A DNA stretch of 64,000 nt from contig JAGCUR010000002.1 in the NCBI GenBank assembly GCA_017962745.1, positions 62,001-126,000 on the forward strand, written 5' to 3'. Positions 53,716-63,277 of this stretch are shown in pieces (the first letter of the stretch is position 1; every line of letters starts with the position of its first letter). The position numbers were made by a program, and so were the translations under genes. Source of the stretch: Bacilli bacterium (lineage in GTDB: Bacteria; Bacillota_I; Bacilli_A; ML615J-28; CAG-698). The notes beneath the pieces are model-generated. The model had not been told where the DNA came from and searched no databases. It worked only from the letters and a program-made list of their open reading frames with translations.

Positions 53716-54897
53716 ATGGCAAAAGCTAAATATGAACGTACTAAACCCCATGTAAACATTGGTACTATTGGCCATGTTGACCATGGAAAAACTACTTTAA
53801 CTGCTGCTATCACTAAAGTTTTAGCAAAGCAAGGTTTCGCAAAAGAAATGAAATACGACCAAATTGATGGTGCTCCAGAAGAAAAAGCTCGTGGTATAAC
53901 TATCAATACTGCTCACGTAGAATATGAAACAGCAAATAGACATTACGCACAAGTAGACAGCCCAGGACATGCTGACTATGTTAAGAACATGATCACTGGA
54001 GCTGCACAAATTGATGGTGCAATTCTAGTTATCGCTGCAACTGATGGCCCTATGGCTCAAACTCGTGAACACATCTTACTTGCTCGTCAAGTTGGTGTTC
54101 CTCGTTTAATCGTATTCTTAAACAAATGCGATCTAGTTGATGATGAAGAATTACTAGAATTAGTTGAAATGGAAGTTATCGAATTATTAGAAGAATATGG
54201 CTTCCCTGGCGATACTCCAATCATTCGTGGTTCTGCATTAAAAGCTGGTGAAGGCGATCCAGTTGAAGAACAACATATCTTAGATTTAATGAAGGTTGTT
54301 GATGAATATATCCCTACTCCAGTACGTGACACTGATAAACCATTCTTAATGCCTGTTGAAGACGTATTCTCTATTTCAGGACGTGGAACAGTTGCTACAG
54401 GACGTGTTGAACGTGGTACTGTTAAAGTTGGTGATCAAGTTGAAATCGTTGGTATTAAACCTACTCAAACTACTGTTGTTACAGGCGTTGAAATGTTCCG
54501 TAAATTATTAGACCAAGCTGAAGCTGGTGATAACATTGGTACATTACTTCGTGGTATCGCAAGAACAGATGTAGAACGTGGACAAGTATTATGTAAACCA
54601 AAGAGCGTTAACCCTCATTCAGAATTCGATGCACAAGTTTACGTATTAAGCAAAGAAGAAGGTGGACGTCATACTCCATTCTTCACTAACTATCGTCCTC
54701 AATTCTATTTCCGTACAACTGACGTTACAGGCGTTATTGAATTAAAAGACGGCGTAGAAATGGTTATGCCTGGTGATAACGCATTATTAAACGTTAAGTT
54801 AATTCACCCAATCGCAATCGAACAAGGAACTAAGTTCTCTATTCGTGAAGGTGGACGTACAGTAGGTGCTGGTAACGTAGTTAACATCATTAAATAA
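53716..54897 (+). CDS. tuf: elongation factor Tu
   Basis: A 393-residue GTPase delivering aminoacyl-tRNA. G1 is [10 protein letters not shown]2 [14 protein letters not shown]3 [10 protein letters not shown]4 NKCD and G5 RGSALKAG. Domains II and III are complete, ending [12 protein letters not shown]. Codon choice is strongly biased. GGAGG precedes the ATG. It is followed by a terminator with a nine-base T run. Confidence 0.97.
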   Translation: MAKAKYERTKPHVNIGTIGHVDHGKTTLTAAITKVLAKQGFAKEMKYDQIDGAPEEKARGITINTAHVEYETANRHYAQVDSPGHADYVKNMITGAAQIDGAILVIAATDGPMAQTREHILLARQVGVPRLIVFLNKCDLVDDEELLELVEMEVIELLEEYGFPGDTPIIRGSALKAGEGDPVEEQHILDLMKVVDEYIPTPVRDTDKPFLMPVEDVFSISGRGTVATGRVERGTVKVGDQVEIVGIKPTQTTVVTGVEMFRKLLDQAEAGDNIGTLLRGIARTDVERGQVLCKPKSVNPHSEFDAQVYVLSKEEGGRHTPFFTNYRPQFYFRTTDVTGVIELKDGVEMVMPGDNALLNVKLIHPIAIEQGTKFSIREGGRTVGAGNVVNIIK

Positions 54898-54919
54898 TTG
54901 AATTATAAGTAAAATTTAT

Positions 54920-54959
54920 AAGGCTTCAATCATTTTTTATGATTGGAACCTTTTTTTTT
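54920..54959 (+). terminator. terminator of tuf
   Basis: AAGGCTTCAATCAT (54920-54933) pairs imperfectly with ATGATTGGAACCTT (54939-54952), followed by a long T run to 54959. Confidence 0.83.
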
Positions 54960-54969
54960 GCCCTTTTTG

Positions 54970-54999
54970 TTGACTTTACTTAAGAAAAAAAGATACAAT
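54970..54999 (+). promoter_or_regulatory. promoter of the Ig-repeat lipoprotein gene
   Basis: TTGACT at 54970-54975 and TACAAT at 54994-54999 with an 18-base spacer. Confidence 0.7.
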
Positions 55000-55037
55000 A
55001 TATATGTAAATAATTAATTGAAAAATAGGAGGTTTCA

Positions 55038-57872
55038 ATGTTTACAAAAGTTAAAAGATTTATGGCTTTCGCAGTTCTTGTAATCGCTTGCATAATGCTA
55101 GTTGCCTGCGGTGAAAAAGAACCTGCTAAACCAGTTTTAAGAGCTCCAAGTGAAATTACAATTTTAGTTGAAGATGCTCCACTTGAAAAAGCTACAAGTG
55201 TTGATGGCGATGATATCGTTCTTGGAATTGAAGAACAAGACGGCGTTGACACATCTGTTACATGGGAATCAAGCAATCCTGCTATTGCAACAGTTGATGA
55301 TCAAGGTTTCGTTACTCCTGTATCTGCAGGTGAAGTAAAAATCATTGCTACTTCAGTTAAAAACCCTGATGTTCAAGCTGAAATTAAACTACGTGTTCAT
55401 CCAGCTGATATCGGTGCTTTACTAGCTGAAGCAGGAAGTTTCGTAAAAGAAAACTTAGAATTCATCGTTCTTAGTGAAAGTGCTAGAAAATTTGCTCTTC
55501 CTACTAACTACAGACCTGATCTTCTAAAATATCAATATAGAAGCTTATCAACTGGTACAGTAGATGATAGAAATAATTATAGAAACGATACATGGCTAAT
55601 GAGCGATAGAGCAGACACTGTAGAAAAACTTGAATGTACAATTACATACGTTCCTACTGGTGCTGTTACTACTGTAATGCTTGAAGTTTACATCGTTAAA
55701 GATGCAGAAAACAATGACTTCACAAAGATCGCTGCTACAAAAGCAATGATCAGAGCATTATTCGAAAATGAAAACTTAGATGCATATCAAGTAGCTGAAA
55801 AAGCATTAGCTGTTCAAAAAGCTGCTGACGTTGCAGTTATTTGGTCTTCAGATGTTGCTGACGTATTAAAAGTTGTTTACGTTGAAGGTGAAGCAACAGA
55901 TGATAAGACAGATGACGTATTCAAATTAGTTTACACTAGACCATTAGACTGGACTGCAGTTGAATTAACTGCTACAGTTATGGCTGGTTCTCAAGGTGAA
56001 ACTGAAAAGTTCAACATCAATGCTGTTGGTTATACAAAGACTGAAAAGATCGAATACTTCAGAGATGTTGTATGCGCTAACTTACCTGCTGCAGATGCAC
56101 ATGTAAGCAAAGACATCAAGTTACCATTAGCTGATGCTATGTTCGGTTTAAGAATTTCTTGGGCTTCAGATCATCCTGAATTATTAAGTGCTGAAGGTGT
56201 TTATACAGATGACACTACTAAAGATTCAACTCAAGGCACAAAAGTTACTTTAACAGCAACTGTTAAATATCAAAGTCCTAACGATTACATCGGTCAAGTT
56301 AATGAAGCTACTGGTGAAATCTATGAAGACTTTACAGATCCTAACTCATTCATCGAAGAAGTAAAATTCGAAATCATGGTTTACCCTTGCACAGAATCTA
56401 CAAGATCTGCTAACAAAGTTGCTGCTTATACAAAGGCAACTATTGCTGGTGGAACTGGTTGGTTCCCTTGGGGTAAGATTGATCGTGCTTCTAACCAATT
56501 AACTGGTCTTCCTGCAACAATGGGAGAAACTGGTATTACTGGCGACTTAGCAGCTGTTGCACTTAACTGGTCATGCAGTGAAGAAGGTTTATTCGATTCT
56601 GAATGGAATCTATTAAAACAATATTTACGTTACCATCCAGTAACATTATCTGCTACAGTTCAAATCGATGGTGTAACTGAAGTTATCGAAGTACCACTAA
56701 ACGTTGGTATTGCACAAAAAGAAATGACTTCACACATTGGTGGTTCATTCTCAAGATTAGCTGTTCAAAAGAGCGATTCTGTTTACCAAGCAATGGACTC
56801 ATTACAAACAATCTCTGCATTCGATGCTAGAGTTGGTTCTCAACAAGTTTGGTACAAAGGCGACCAAAAAGGTCAATTCTATGAAATCAGAATGGGCGCT
56901 AGTGAAGATTTAACTAAGAACATTATCGTTCAACCAGCCGTAGAAGAAGATACTGCTTATGAAACTAAACCAGTTACAATTAGCATGCAATTCGGTGTTG
57001 GTGTTAACTGTGGATTTGGTGGAGTTACATTATATTGGGATGATCCAGATTCTGGCATTAGATTCCAATTCTATACTGTAGAAGCTATGACATGGGTTAT
57101 CGGACCTGATGATGTAGATGCAAACGGTGACTTCACAGATGCTGATGGCGATGGTAAGATCTTCAGTATGTTAGACAGATATCATCAAAATTGGGATCAT
57201 ATGGTTATCATCAATATGTCTGGTAAAGACGTTAAGATTCCTATTTCATATTCTAAAGATTATGACAATATGACTACTCAATCACGTCAAACTGCTTATT
57301 GGCCATATGATGAAAAGATTTTCGGTTATACTGAAAAATATGGTTCTGAAGGTTTAGGTGCATTATCATTATCATTATATTCTGGCGATTATGCTGGTTT
57401 AGTACAAGCTGATGGTAAAGTTGGTTGTATCGAAGCTGAAACTGAATGGGAAGATTACCTAAGCGATTTATCAAGCGGATTAACTGATGATGCTGGTAAT
57501 ACAGTTTACTGCCAATACTTAACACTTCAAGATGGTGGTATCGCTTGGACAGCTGGTGAAGCTCAAGATGATGGTTATACTGACACTAAAGGTGCTTCAG
57601 TACATCATACTACTAAGGAAAATGTTGGAATTATGTTCTCTACTCCTGGCAATGAAATCCATGTTGAGTTCTGGAACATTCATCCATGCAACACATTCAC
57701 TACTAATGATGAATGGCAACTTCCTGAAGGCTATACTGCACAATTAAGCGGTGTAAGAGTTCGTGAAAGCAAACTTACTAACGTTTACTTCTGGGCTAGA
57801 ACATTAGATGCTACTAAGTACAATGTTAACGCTGCATGGATTGCTGCTGCACAAGCTGAATTAGGTGAATAA
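55038..57872 (+). CDS. large lipoprotein with Big_2 and atrophied Ig-like repeats
   Basis: A 944-residue lipoprotein (LVAC, Cys24). Residues 35-125 contain a Big_2 domain (WESSNPAIATVDDQGFVTPVSAG). Several further units share the pattern of a WSS or WAS strand, a short loop and a VTLTATV-like strand (for example near 275, 375 and 520), resembling atrophied bacterial Ig domains. Residues after 570 form a different domain with DADGDGK and rich Trp/Tyr content, which might bind glycan or calcium; this is inference. Its codon use is close to that of the ribosomal genes (ATA is rare), so it may be abundant. AGGAGG precedes the ATG; it has its own promoter and terminator. Confidence 0.7.
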   Translation: MFTKVKRFMAFAVLVIACIMLVACGEKEPAKPVLRAPSEITILVEDAPLEKATSVDGDDIVLGIEEQDGVDTSVTWESSNPAIATVDDQGFVTPVSAGEVKIIATSVKNPDVQAEIKLRVHPADIGALLAEAGSFVKENLEFIVLSESARKFALPTNYRPDLLKYQYRSLSTGTVDDRNNYRNDTWLMSDRADTVEKLECTITYVPTGAVTTVMLEVYIVKDAENNDFTKIAATKAMIRALFENENLDAYQVAEKALAVQKAADVAVIWSSDVADVLKVVYVEGEATDDKTDDVFKLVYTRPLDWTAVELTATVMAGSQGETEKFNINAVGYTKTEKIEYFRDVVCANLPAADAHVSKDIKLPLADAMFGLRISWASDHPELLSAEGVYTDDTTKDSTQGTKVTLTATVKYQSPNDYIGQVNEATGEIYEDFTDPNSFIEEVKFEIMVYPCTESTRSANKVAAYTKATIAGGTGWFPWGKIDRASNQLTGLPATMGETGITGDLAAVALNWSCSEEGLFDSEWNLLKQYLRYHPVTLSATVQIDGVTEVIEVPLNVGIAQKEMTSHIGGSFSRLAVQKSDSVYQAMDSLQTISAFDARVGSQQVWYKGDQKGQFYEIRMGASEDLTKNIIVQPAVEEDTAYETKPVTISMQFGVGVNCGFGGVTLYWDDPDSGIRFQFYTVEAMTWVIGPDDVDANGDFTDADGDGKIFSMLDRYHQNWDHMVIINMSGKDVKIPISYSKDYDNMTTQSRQTAYWPYDEKIFGYTEKYGSEGLGALSLSLYSGDYAGLVQADGKVGCIEAETEWEDYLSDLSSGLTDDAGNTVYCQYLTLQDGGIAWTAGEAQDDGYTDTKGASVHHTTKENVGIMFSTPGNEIHVEFWNIHPCNTFTTNDEWQLPEGYTAQLSGVRVRESKLTNVYFWARTLDATKYNVNAAWIAAAQAELGE

Positions 57873-57884
57873 TTCAAAACTAAA

Positions 57885-57912
57885 GGCTAGTAAATTTTAC
57901 TAGCCTTTTTTT
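57885..57912 (+). terminator. terminator of the Ig-repeat lipoprotein gene
   Basis: GGCTAGTAA (57885-57893) pairs with TTACTAGCC (57897-57905) over three bases, then a seven-base T run. Confidence 0.86.
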
Positions 57913-57919
57913 AATGCAT

Positions 57920-57948
57920 AAAACCTCAACGGGTATTGTTGAGGTTTT
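57920..57948. terminator. terminator shared with the convergent glycosyltransferase gene
   Basis: AAAACCTCAAC (57920-57930) and GTTGAGGTTTT (57938-57948) form an 11-bp stem with a seven-base loop; T-rich on the + side, weaker on the - side. It overlaps the stop codon of the minus-strand gene. Confidence 0.65.
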
Positions 57949-59251
57949 ATTTTATGTCTTCAATTTTAATATCTTCAATATGTTTAATTGGTTTCCACTG
58001 GACCTTTACAAATATTGATATAAAAGAAATTAATAAATAGCTTATGGCATAAAGTGGGAAAGTGAAGATATGCCATATTTTCTTAATTTGTTTAGCCTTA
58101 ATGTCTTTCCAACAAAGCACGCTAACAATAATTGCAACTAAAATAGTATAAGCCACGCAGAAGATCAAACTATCAATTAATGGTCTAACTGCTGCTTCAA
58201 AATACTTTTGAAAACTAACATTAGCGACTAATGCATATATTCCATATGATAGTGGTAAAACAAATCCTAACCAACCAACGCTTAGGATTGATGCTGGAAA
58301 AGTATGGGCATATAAATCAATATTTGAATAACTTGGGTGCTTAATTCCATTTTTAAATAATTTAAAATGGAATTTTTTAAAGCATTGATGATTACCTTTG
58401 CACCAACGCATTCTTTGTCTCCAAGAATCTTTGAATGATTCAGGGTGTTCATCATACATTATCGCATCAGCAACATATGCTACTTTATATCCTTTTAAAT
58501 ATTCATCGATTGAGAACTCTACATCCTCAATTAATAAGTGGTTAACCCAACCACCATTTTCTTCAATAATATCTTTACTAACCATAAAGCCAGTTCCCGA
58601 TACGTAAGTAGTCATTTTAAATCTGCTACGCATGCGGTGCATTACTCTACATTCTCTAAAGAATGTCATACCAGCCCCACTTGCTACCCAAGTAGATCCG
58701 TAGTTTTTAGAATTTCTAAAAGAAGTAGCAATTTTGTATCCTTCATCAAAGGCTTTATTCATTTCTTTTGTGAATGATTTATCAACTAAATTATCCGCAT
58801 CAAATACGATAAATGCTTCAACACGCTCTTCATCATTAATTGCATACTTTAATACTTCATCAAGGGCATAACTTTTACCAATTAATTCGGTATTAAATCT
58901 TTCAATTACATTAGCACCTTTTTCTTTGGCAATACTAGCAGTATTATCGGTGCAGTTATCGGCAATCACATATATTTTATATAAGTCAGCCGGATAATCT
59001 TGGGCTTTAATACTATCGATTAGGTTACCAATCACTTTTTCTTCATTGCGAGCGGAAATGATAAAGGCATAAAAGTGATTAGTACTTGCCTCTTGATATT
59101 TTTTCTTTTTGAAAAAGATTGATAATATCAAAAAAAGATTATGGTGAAAGTAAATGATAGCAAGAATTGCAAATACTATGTAGTTGATTAGACTTAAGAT
59201 TTCCCCAAAATTTATTTCTGGTAATATCTCTGGAAAAAACTTAAACACCAT
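57947..59251 (-). CDS. processive glycosyltransferase family 2, N-acetylglucosaminyltransferase-like
   Basis: A 434-residue membrane glycosyltransferase. One N-terminal membrane helix precedes a GT-A domain with ISARNEE, IADNCTDNT, the metal-binding DADN and the acceptor/processivity motifs EDVE and QRMRW; two to three C-terminal helices complete a BcsA/IcaA-like shape. Such enzymes extend and export beta-linked polysaccharides. No PilZ domain is present. The start is the ATG at 59251; the upstream in-frame GTG forms part of the AGAAGGTG ribosome binding site. It is monocistronic with its own promoter; no export or deacetylase partner is adjacent. The polymer is unknown. Confidence 0.82.
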   Translation of the reverse strand: MVFKFFPEILPEINFGEILSLINYIVFAILAIIYFHHNLFLILSIFFKKKKYQEASTNHFYAFIISARNEEKVIGNLIDSIKAQDYPADLYKIYVIADNCTDNTASIAKEKGANVIERFNTELIGKSYALDEVLKYAINDEERVEAFIVFDADNLVDKSFTKEMNKAFDEGYKIATSFRNSKNYGSTWVASGAGMTFFRECRVMHRMRSRFKMTTYVSGTGFMVSKDIIEENGGWVNHLLIEDVEFSIDEYLKGYKVAYVADAIMYDEHPESFKDSWRQRMRWCKGNHQCFKKFHFKLFKNGIKHPSYSNIDLYAHTFPASILSVGWLGFVLPLSYGIYALVANVSFQKYFEAAVRPLIDSLIFCVAYTILVAIIVSVLCWKDIKAKQIKKIWHIFTFPLYAISYLLISFISIFVKVQWKPIKHIEDIKIEDIK

Positions 59252-59275
59252 TATCACCTTCTTTTACTTTATATC

Positions 59276-59304
59276 ATTGTATCTTATTATCTAATTAAAG
59301 TCAA
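59276..59304 (-). promoter_or_regulatory. promoter of the glycosyltransferase gene
   Basis: On the minus strand, TTGACT (59304-59299) and TACAAT (59281-59276) are separated by 17 bases. It is divergent from the tatD promoter. Confidence 0.7.
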
Positions 59305-59311
59305 AGAATGG

Positions 59312-59340
59312 TTAAACAAAGTATTGAAATATGGTATAAT
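59312..59340 (+). promoter_or_regulatory. promoter of tatD and the HtrA-like genes
   Basis: TTAAAC at 59312-59317 and TATAAT at 59335-59340 with a 17-base spacer; the -35 is poor, the -10 is perfect. Confidence 0.5.
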
Positions 59341-59406
59341 GGATAAAACTAGGATTATTAAGAATCGTTTAAGAAAAAAGTGGATAATATATATTGTAGG
59401 TGAGAT

Positions 59407-60159
59407 ATGTTAATCGACACACATTGCCATCTTAATGATGAAGCATTCCAAGACAATCTAGAAGAGATAATTGCGAGAGCTAAAAGCCGTGGTATTAGCA
59501 AAATAATCGTTATTGGTTATAACAAAGCTTCAAGTATTGAAGCGGTAAAGCTAGCAAATTCGTATGAAGGCATTTATGCTTCAATTGGTGTTCATCCAAG
59601 TGATGTCCAAAAAGAAGAAGATAACTTAGACTGGCTTTATGAATTAGCTAAGGACAAGAAAGTTGTAGCAATTGGAGAAATTGGCTTAGATTATTATTGG
59701 GATAAATCATATAATGATTTACAAAAAGAATGGTTTATTAAGCAAATTAATATTGCGAAAGAACTAGGATTACCGATTGCGGTGCATTGCCGCGATGCCA
59801 ATCAAGATTGTTTTGATATCATTAAAGAGCATGGAAATGGATGTGGCGTAATTCATTGCTATTCGGGTAGCTTCGAGATGGCTAAGGAATATGTAAAGCT
59901 GGGCTATTATCTTGGCATTGGTGGTGTAATAACATTTAAGAATAGCCATTTAGGAGAAACAGTTGCAAAACTTGGTATTAATAATATCGTAACTGAAACT
60001 GATGCACCTTATTTGGCACCAGTTCCATATCGCGGAAAAACTAATGAGCCTGCTTATATTTATGAAGTAGTACAAAAGATTAGCGAAGTAACTGGTATTA
60101 TTTTTGAAGAAGTAGAAAAGAAAGTAGAAGAGAACACTTATAAATTATTTAAAATTTAA
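59407..60159 (+). CDS. tatD: TatD family metal-dependent hydrolase
   Basis: A 250-residue amidohydrolase-type TIM barrel with the TatD motifs: DTHCHLND at the start, IGEIGLDYYW, PIAVHCRDAN, IHCYSG and TETDAPYLAP. Family members have 3'-5' DNase and related activities; metal ligands look complete. Length is standard. AGGTGAG precedes the ATG. In Bacilli the gene often follows metG; here it heads a probable operon with two exported proteases, the next of which starts 12 bases later. Confidence 0.93.
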   Translation: MLIDTHCHLNDEAFQDNLEEIIARAKSRGISKIIVIGYNKASSIEAVKLANSYEGIYASIGVHPSDVQKEEDNLDWLYELAKDKKVVAIGEIGLDYYWDKSYNDLQKEWFIKQINIAKELGLPIAVHCRDANQDCFDIIKEHGNGCGVIHCYSGSFEMAKEYVKLGYYLGIGGVITFKNSHLGETVAKLGINNIVTETDAPYLAPVPYRGKTNEPAYIYEVVQKISEVTGIIFEEVEKKVEENTYKLFKI

Positions 60160-60171
60160 GGATATAGCATT

Positions 60172-61872
60172 ATGAAGAAATTTTTAACAATTTTCTTATT
60201 AATATTTGCTTTATTATTTGCTTCAGCTGCGGCAAGCAAGGGGCCAAAGAATCTAACGATTCATTATGATATGGCTCAACATGTGTATGTAGGGGAACAG
60301 TTTGGCCTAAGATCTAATAGCTTATATACATATAGGAGCACTAATGAGGCTATTGCTTCATATGATGAAGCTAATGGCGTCGTTACAGCCTTATCTAGTG
60401 GCTATGTAGTGATTCAAAAGGTCAATCGAGAAACTGGTGAAGTTGTAAAGACTTATACGCTACTAGTTAAAGATGAAGCAAGTAATATTACCATTATTGG
60501 TACTAATAGCATGCATGTTGGGGATATTTATACATTTGAAGCAAATGTTTATCCAGATTGTGCTAGTAAAGATGTAATTTGGTCTAGTAGCGATGAAGCG
60601 GTAGTAACAGTTGGTGAAGATGGCAAAGCAAGTGCGGTTGCGAAAGGATTAGTGACACTTAAAGCAACATCTAAAGATTATAACGATGTATATGGAACTA
60701 TTTATGTAATGGTATCAGAAGTAGATGATATTGAAACAGAAACACAAAACATTACAATCGATGGATCTGATTTGAGCGAAGCTTTTGAAGCAGTTGGTAG
60801 AAAAAGTGAATCATCAGTCATTATGGTAACAGGCTACCAGGTAAATGGTGATAAAAAGAAAGAAGCATCGGTTGGCTGCGGAATAATTTATAAACGTATT
60901 GCTCACCTAAATGATGGAACAGAAACTGAAGAAGTAGTTATTGATACAAACACAGTATTAAATTATGAATATTATGTAGTTACAAATAGACATGTAGTGG
61001 CTGAAACTACATATAATGAAAGAACAGCTACATCTACAACAACTAATTATGATTATATTGGCTTATATTACGGCGCAAGCAGTGAAATTGGGGCTAAGAT
61101 CATCGCCTATGATGCAAAAGTTGATATTGCCGTTATATCATTTACATCTACGGTTTATTTCCCAACGGCAACATTAGGTGATAGCGATGATGTACAAGCT
61201 GGTGAATTCATCGTATCAATTGGAACAGCCGAAGGAAAAGAGTTCTTTAGAACTTTAACATTTGGTATTGTTTCTCATCCACAAAGATATATTTCAGATG
61301 ATACCGATGGCGATGGTACTAATGATTGGGACGCAGAATATATTCAACATGATGCACCAATTAATAATGCGGACTGCGGAAGCCCAATTATTAATATGAA
61401 AGGCGAAGTAATTGGTATTAATACAACTAAGAAGATTGCATCTTCTAGTGGTATTAGAGTTGAAAACTTATCATTTGCCATTCCAATTAATCTAGTTAAA
61501 ACATTAATTGCTAAGCTAGAAAAAGGAGAAACAATCAATCGACCAATACTTGGTGTATCGATTATGGATGTTAAGACAATCTTAGCTAATGCGGATTTGT
61601 TTGCAACCCCTGGTTATGCAACTGATGATGGAATTGTTATTCCTGATATTATTGAATTTGGATTCTATGTATCAGAAGTTACTGAAGGTGGTGTAGGTCA
61701 CAAAGCTGGTATGCTTCCTGGTGATATCGTTACCGCATTTAATGGTGTAGAAGTGAGATACTCATATCAATTAAGAGCTCAACTTGGTAACTTTATTATC
61801 GATAGTGGTCAAACAACAACGATTGTTGTTTATCGTAACGGAGAATTTGTAACGTTAGAGGTTACATTCTAG
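60172..61872 (+). CDS. HtrA-like protease homologue with cysteine in place of the catalytic serine
   Basis: A 566-residue exported protein. A signal peptide (1-20) is followed by two Ig-like units (about 25-105 and 107-185; WSSSDEAVVTVGEDGKA), a trypsin-like domain (215-440) and a C-terminal PDZ domain (455-560; GVGHKAGMLPGDIVTAFNG). The triad positions are His274 (TNRHVV), Asp318 (KVDIAVI) and Cys402: the GNSGGP site reads ADCGSP (TGC codon at 61375). The neighbouring paralogue has the normal serine. A chymotrypsin-fold cysteine protease, or an inactive chaperone or decoy, is possible. No cysteine motif resembling a lipobox is present. It lies just after tatD. Confidence 0.85.
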   Translation: MKKFLTIFLLIFALLFASAAASKGPKNLTIHYDMAQHVYVGEQFGLRSNSLYTYRSTNEAIASYDEANGVVTALSSGYVVIQKVNRETGEVVKTYTLLVKDEASNITIIGTNSMHVGDIYTFEANVYPDCASKDVIWSSSDEAVVTVGEDGKASAVAKGLVTLKATSKDYNDVYGTIYVMVSEVDDIETETQNITIDGSDLSEAFEAVGRKSESSVIMVTGYQVNGDKKKEASVGCGIIYKRIAHLNDGTETEEVVIDTNTVLNYEYYVVTNRHVVAETTYNERTATSTTTNYDYIGLYYGASSEIGAKIIAYDAKVDIAVISFTSTVYFPTATLGDSDDVQAGEFIVSIGTAEGKEFFRTLTFGIVSHPQRYISDDTDGDGTNDWDAEYIQHDAPINNADCGSPIINMKGEVIGINTTKKIASSSGIRVENLSFAIPINLVKTLIAKLEKGETINRPILGVSIMDVKTILANADLFATPGYATDDGIVIPDIIEFGFYVSEVTEGGVGHKAGMLPGDIVTAFNGVEVRYSYQLRAQLGNFIIDSGQTTTIVVYRNGEFVTLEVTF

Positions 61873-61882
61873 AGGTATGAAT

Positions 61883-63196
61883 ATGAAAAAAATAGGAAGA
61901 TTATTTATAATTGTCATATTGTTTAGTATTACACTAGTGGGACTAACTGGCTGTGATATATTCGGTTCTAATACTTTAGCCATTGGCTCTAGCGTATCAA
62001 AGAGCGATATATACGTTGGGGAAGTATTAAAACTATATTCAAATGCTAGTGAAATTGGCCTTGAAGGTGAAGCTACTTGGTCTAGTTCTAATACTGATGT
62101 TGCTAGTATTGATGAAAATGGTGTTTTAGAAGCACTAGCAGCAGGTGAGACTACTATTACATTAACAGTTGGTGAACAAAGCGTAAGCGTTGATGTAACA
62201 GTTTTACTTAGAGCTGAAACTGCAAGATTAAGCGTAACTGGTAGTCAAACAGTAGAAATCGGAAAGACAGTAACGCTAGAAGCCACATTATACAATTCTA
62301 GCAGTAAAGCAGGTTTCAATTGGTCAAGCAGTAACCCTAGCATTGCTAGAGTTGATGAAAATGGTGTAGTAACTGGTGTTAGTGGCGGACTTTGTACAAT
62401 CATTGCTACTTGCAAAGATGATGATTCGATTAGCGGCTCTACATTAGTGTATGTAGTTGATGATACTAAAGAGTTAACAACTATCATTAATGCAATTTAT
62501 CAAGTAAGTGGTGATTTTGATTTCACTTCTTTATCAGAAAATGTAATTAACGTAATTGATAATAACTTAGAAAGCATCGTTGGTGTATCTAATTATGCTT
62601 ACCAAAAAGTTGGAAGTGGATTATATTCCGAAAATGTCCTTGTTAGAGTAGCAATTGGAACAGGCTTTGTATACGCTAAAGAAGCTACTGCAACTGAGGG
62701 TACATATAAATATAAAGTATTAACTAATCATCACGTAATTGAAGATAACGAACAAGTTAAGATTTACATTCAATCAATTGAAAAAGATATTGATGCGACA
62801 GTTTTAGTAAGTGATAAATCATTAGATTTAGCAGTTATTGAATTTACATATGCAATTGATATTAAACCAGCAACGCTTGGTAATATTGATACAGTTAAAG
62901 CAGGATCATTTGTAGTGGCAATTGGACACCCTACAGGATATGATTATTTCTCATCAGCTACATTTGGAATAGTTTCATATGTAAATAGAAAAATGCAAGG
63001 CGAAAAAGCCCTCTTTATTCAACATGATGCAGCTATCAATAGTGGTAATAGCGGCGGACCAATTTTTGATATGAATGGAACTGTCATTGGTATTAACACT
63101 TTAAAGATAGCAAGTGATGATGTAGATAATATGGGATTTGCTGTTTCTATTCAAACAGTAAGAGAATACTTAGCAGCAAATAATCTATTACCATAA
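61883..63196 (+). CDS. HtrA-like serine protease lipoprotein with two Big_2 domains
   Basis: A 437-residue lipoprotein (LTGC, Cys24) anchored outside the membrane. Two Big_2 domains (about 30-110 and 112-192; WSSSNTDVASIDENGVL and WSSSNPSIARVDENGVV) precede a trypsin-like S1C domain with an intact triad: His284 (NHHVIE), Asp315 (LDLAVIE) and Ser390 (GNSGGP). There is no PDZ domain, so it is a minimal DegP/HtrA-type protease. The ATG at 61883 is chosen because AGAGGT would abut the ATG at 61877. It follows the cysteine paralogue after ten bases and is probably cotranscribed with it. Confidence 0.88.
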   Translation: MKKIGRLFIIVILFSITLVGLTGCDIFGSNTLAIGSSVSKSDIYVGEVLKLYSNASEIGLEGEATWSSSNTDVASIDENGVLEALAAGETTITLTVGEQSVSVDVTVLLRAETARLSVTGSQTVEIGKTVTLEATLYNSSSKAGFNWSSSNPSIARVDENGVVTGVSGGLCTIIATCKDDDSISGSTLVYVVDDTKELTTIINAIYQVSGDFDFTSLSENVINVIDNNLESIVGVSNYAYQKVGSGLYSENVLVRVAIGTGFVYAKEATATEGTYKYKVLTNHHVIEDNEQVKIYIQSIEKDIDATVLVSDKSLDLAVIEFTYAIDIKPATLGNIDTVKAGSFVVAIGHPTGYDYFSSATFGIVSYVNRKMQGEKALFIQHDAAINSGNSGGPIFDMNGTVIGINTLKIASDDVDNMGFAVSIQTVREYLAANNLLP

Positions 63197-63203
63197 TAAA
63201 AAT

Positions 63204-63236
63204 AAGTATTAATGATTTTATCATTAATACTTTTTT
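63204..63236 (+). terminator. terminator after the HtrA-like genes
   Basis: AAGTATTAATGA (63204-63215) pairs perfectly with TCATTAATACTT (63221-63232), followed by T residues. Confidence 0.86.
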
Positions 63237-63277
63237 ATTATCTTATTTAATATTATAATTTAGATAGAGGTAAAAAT

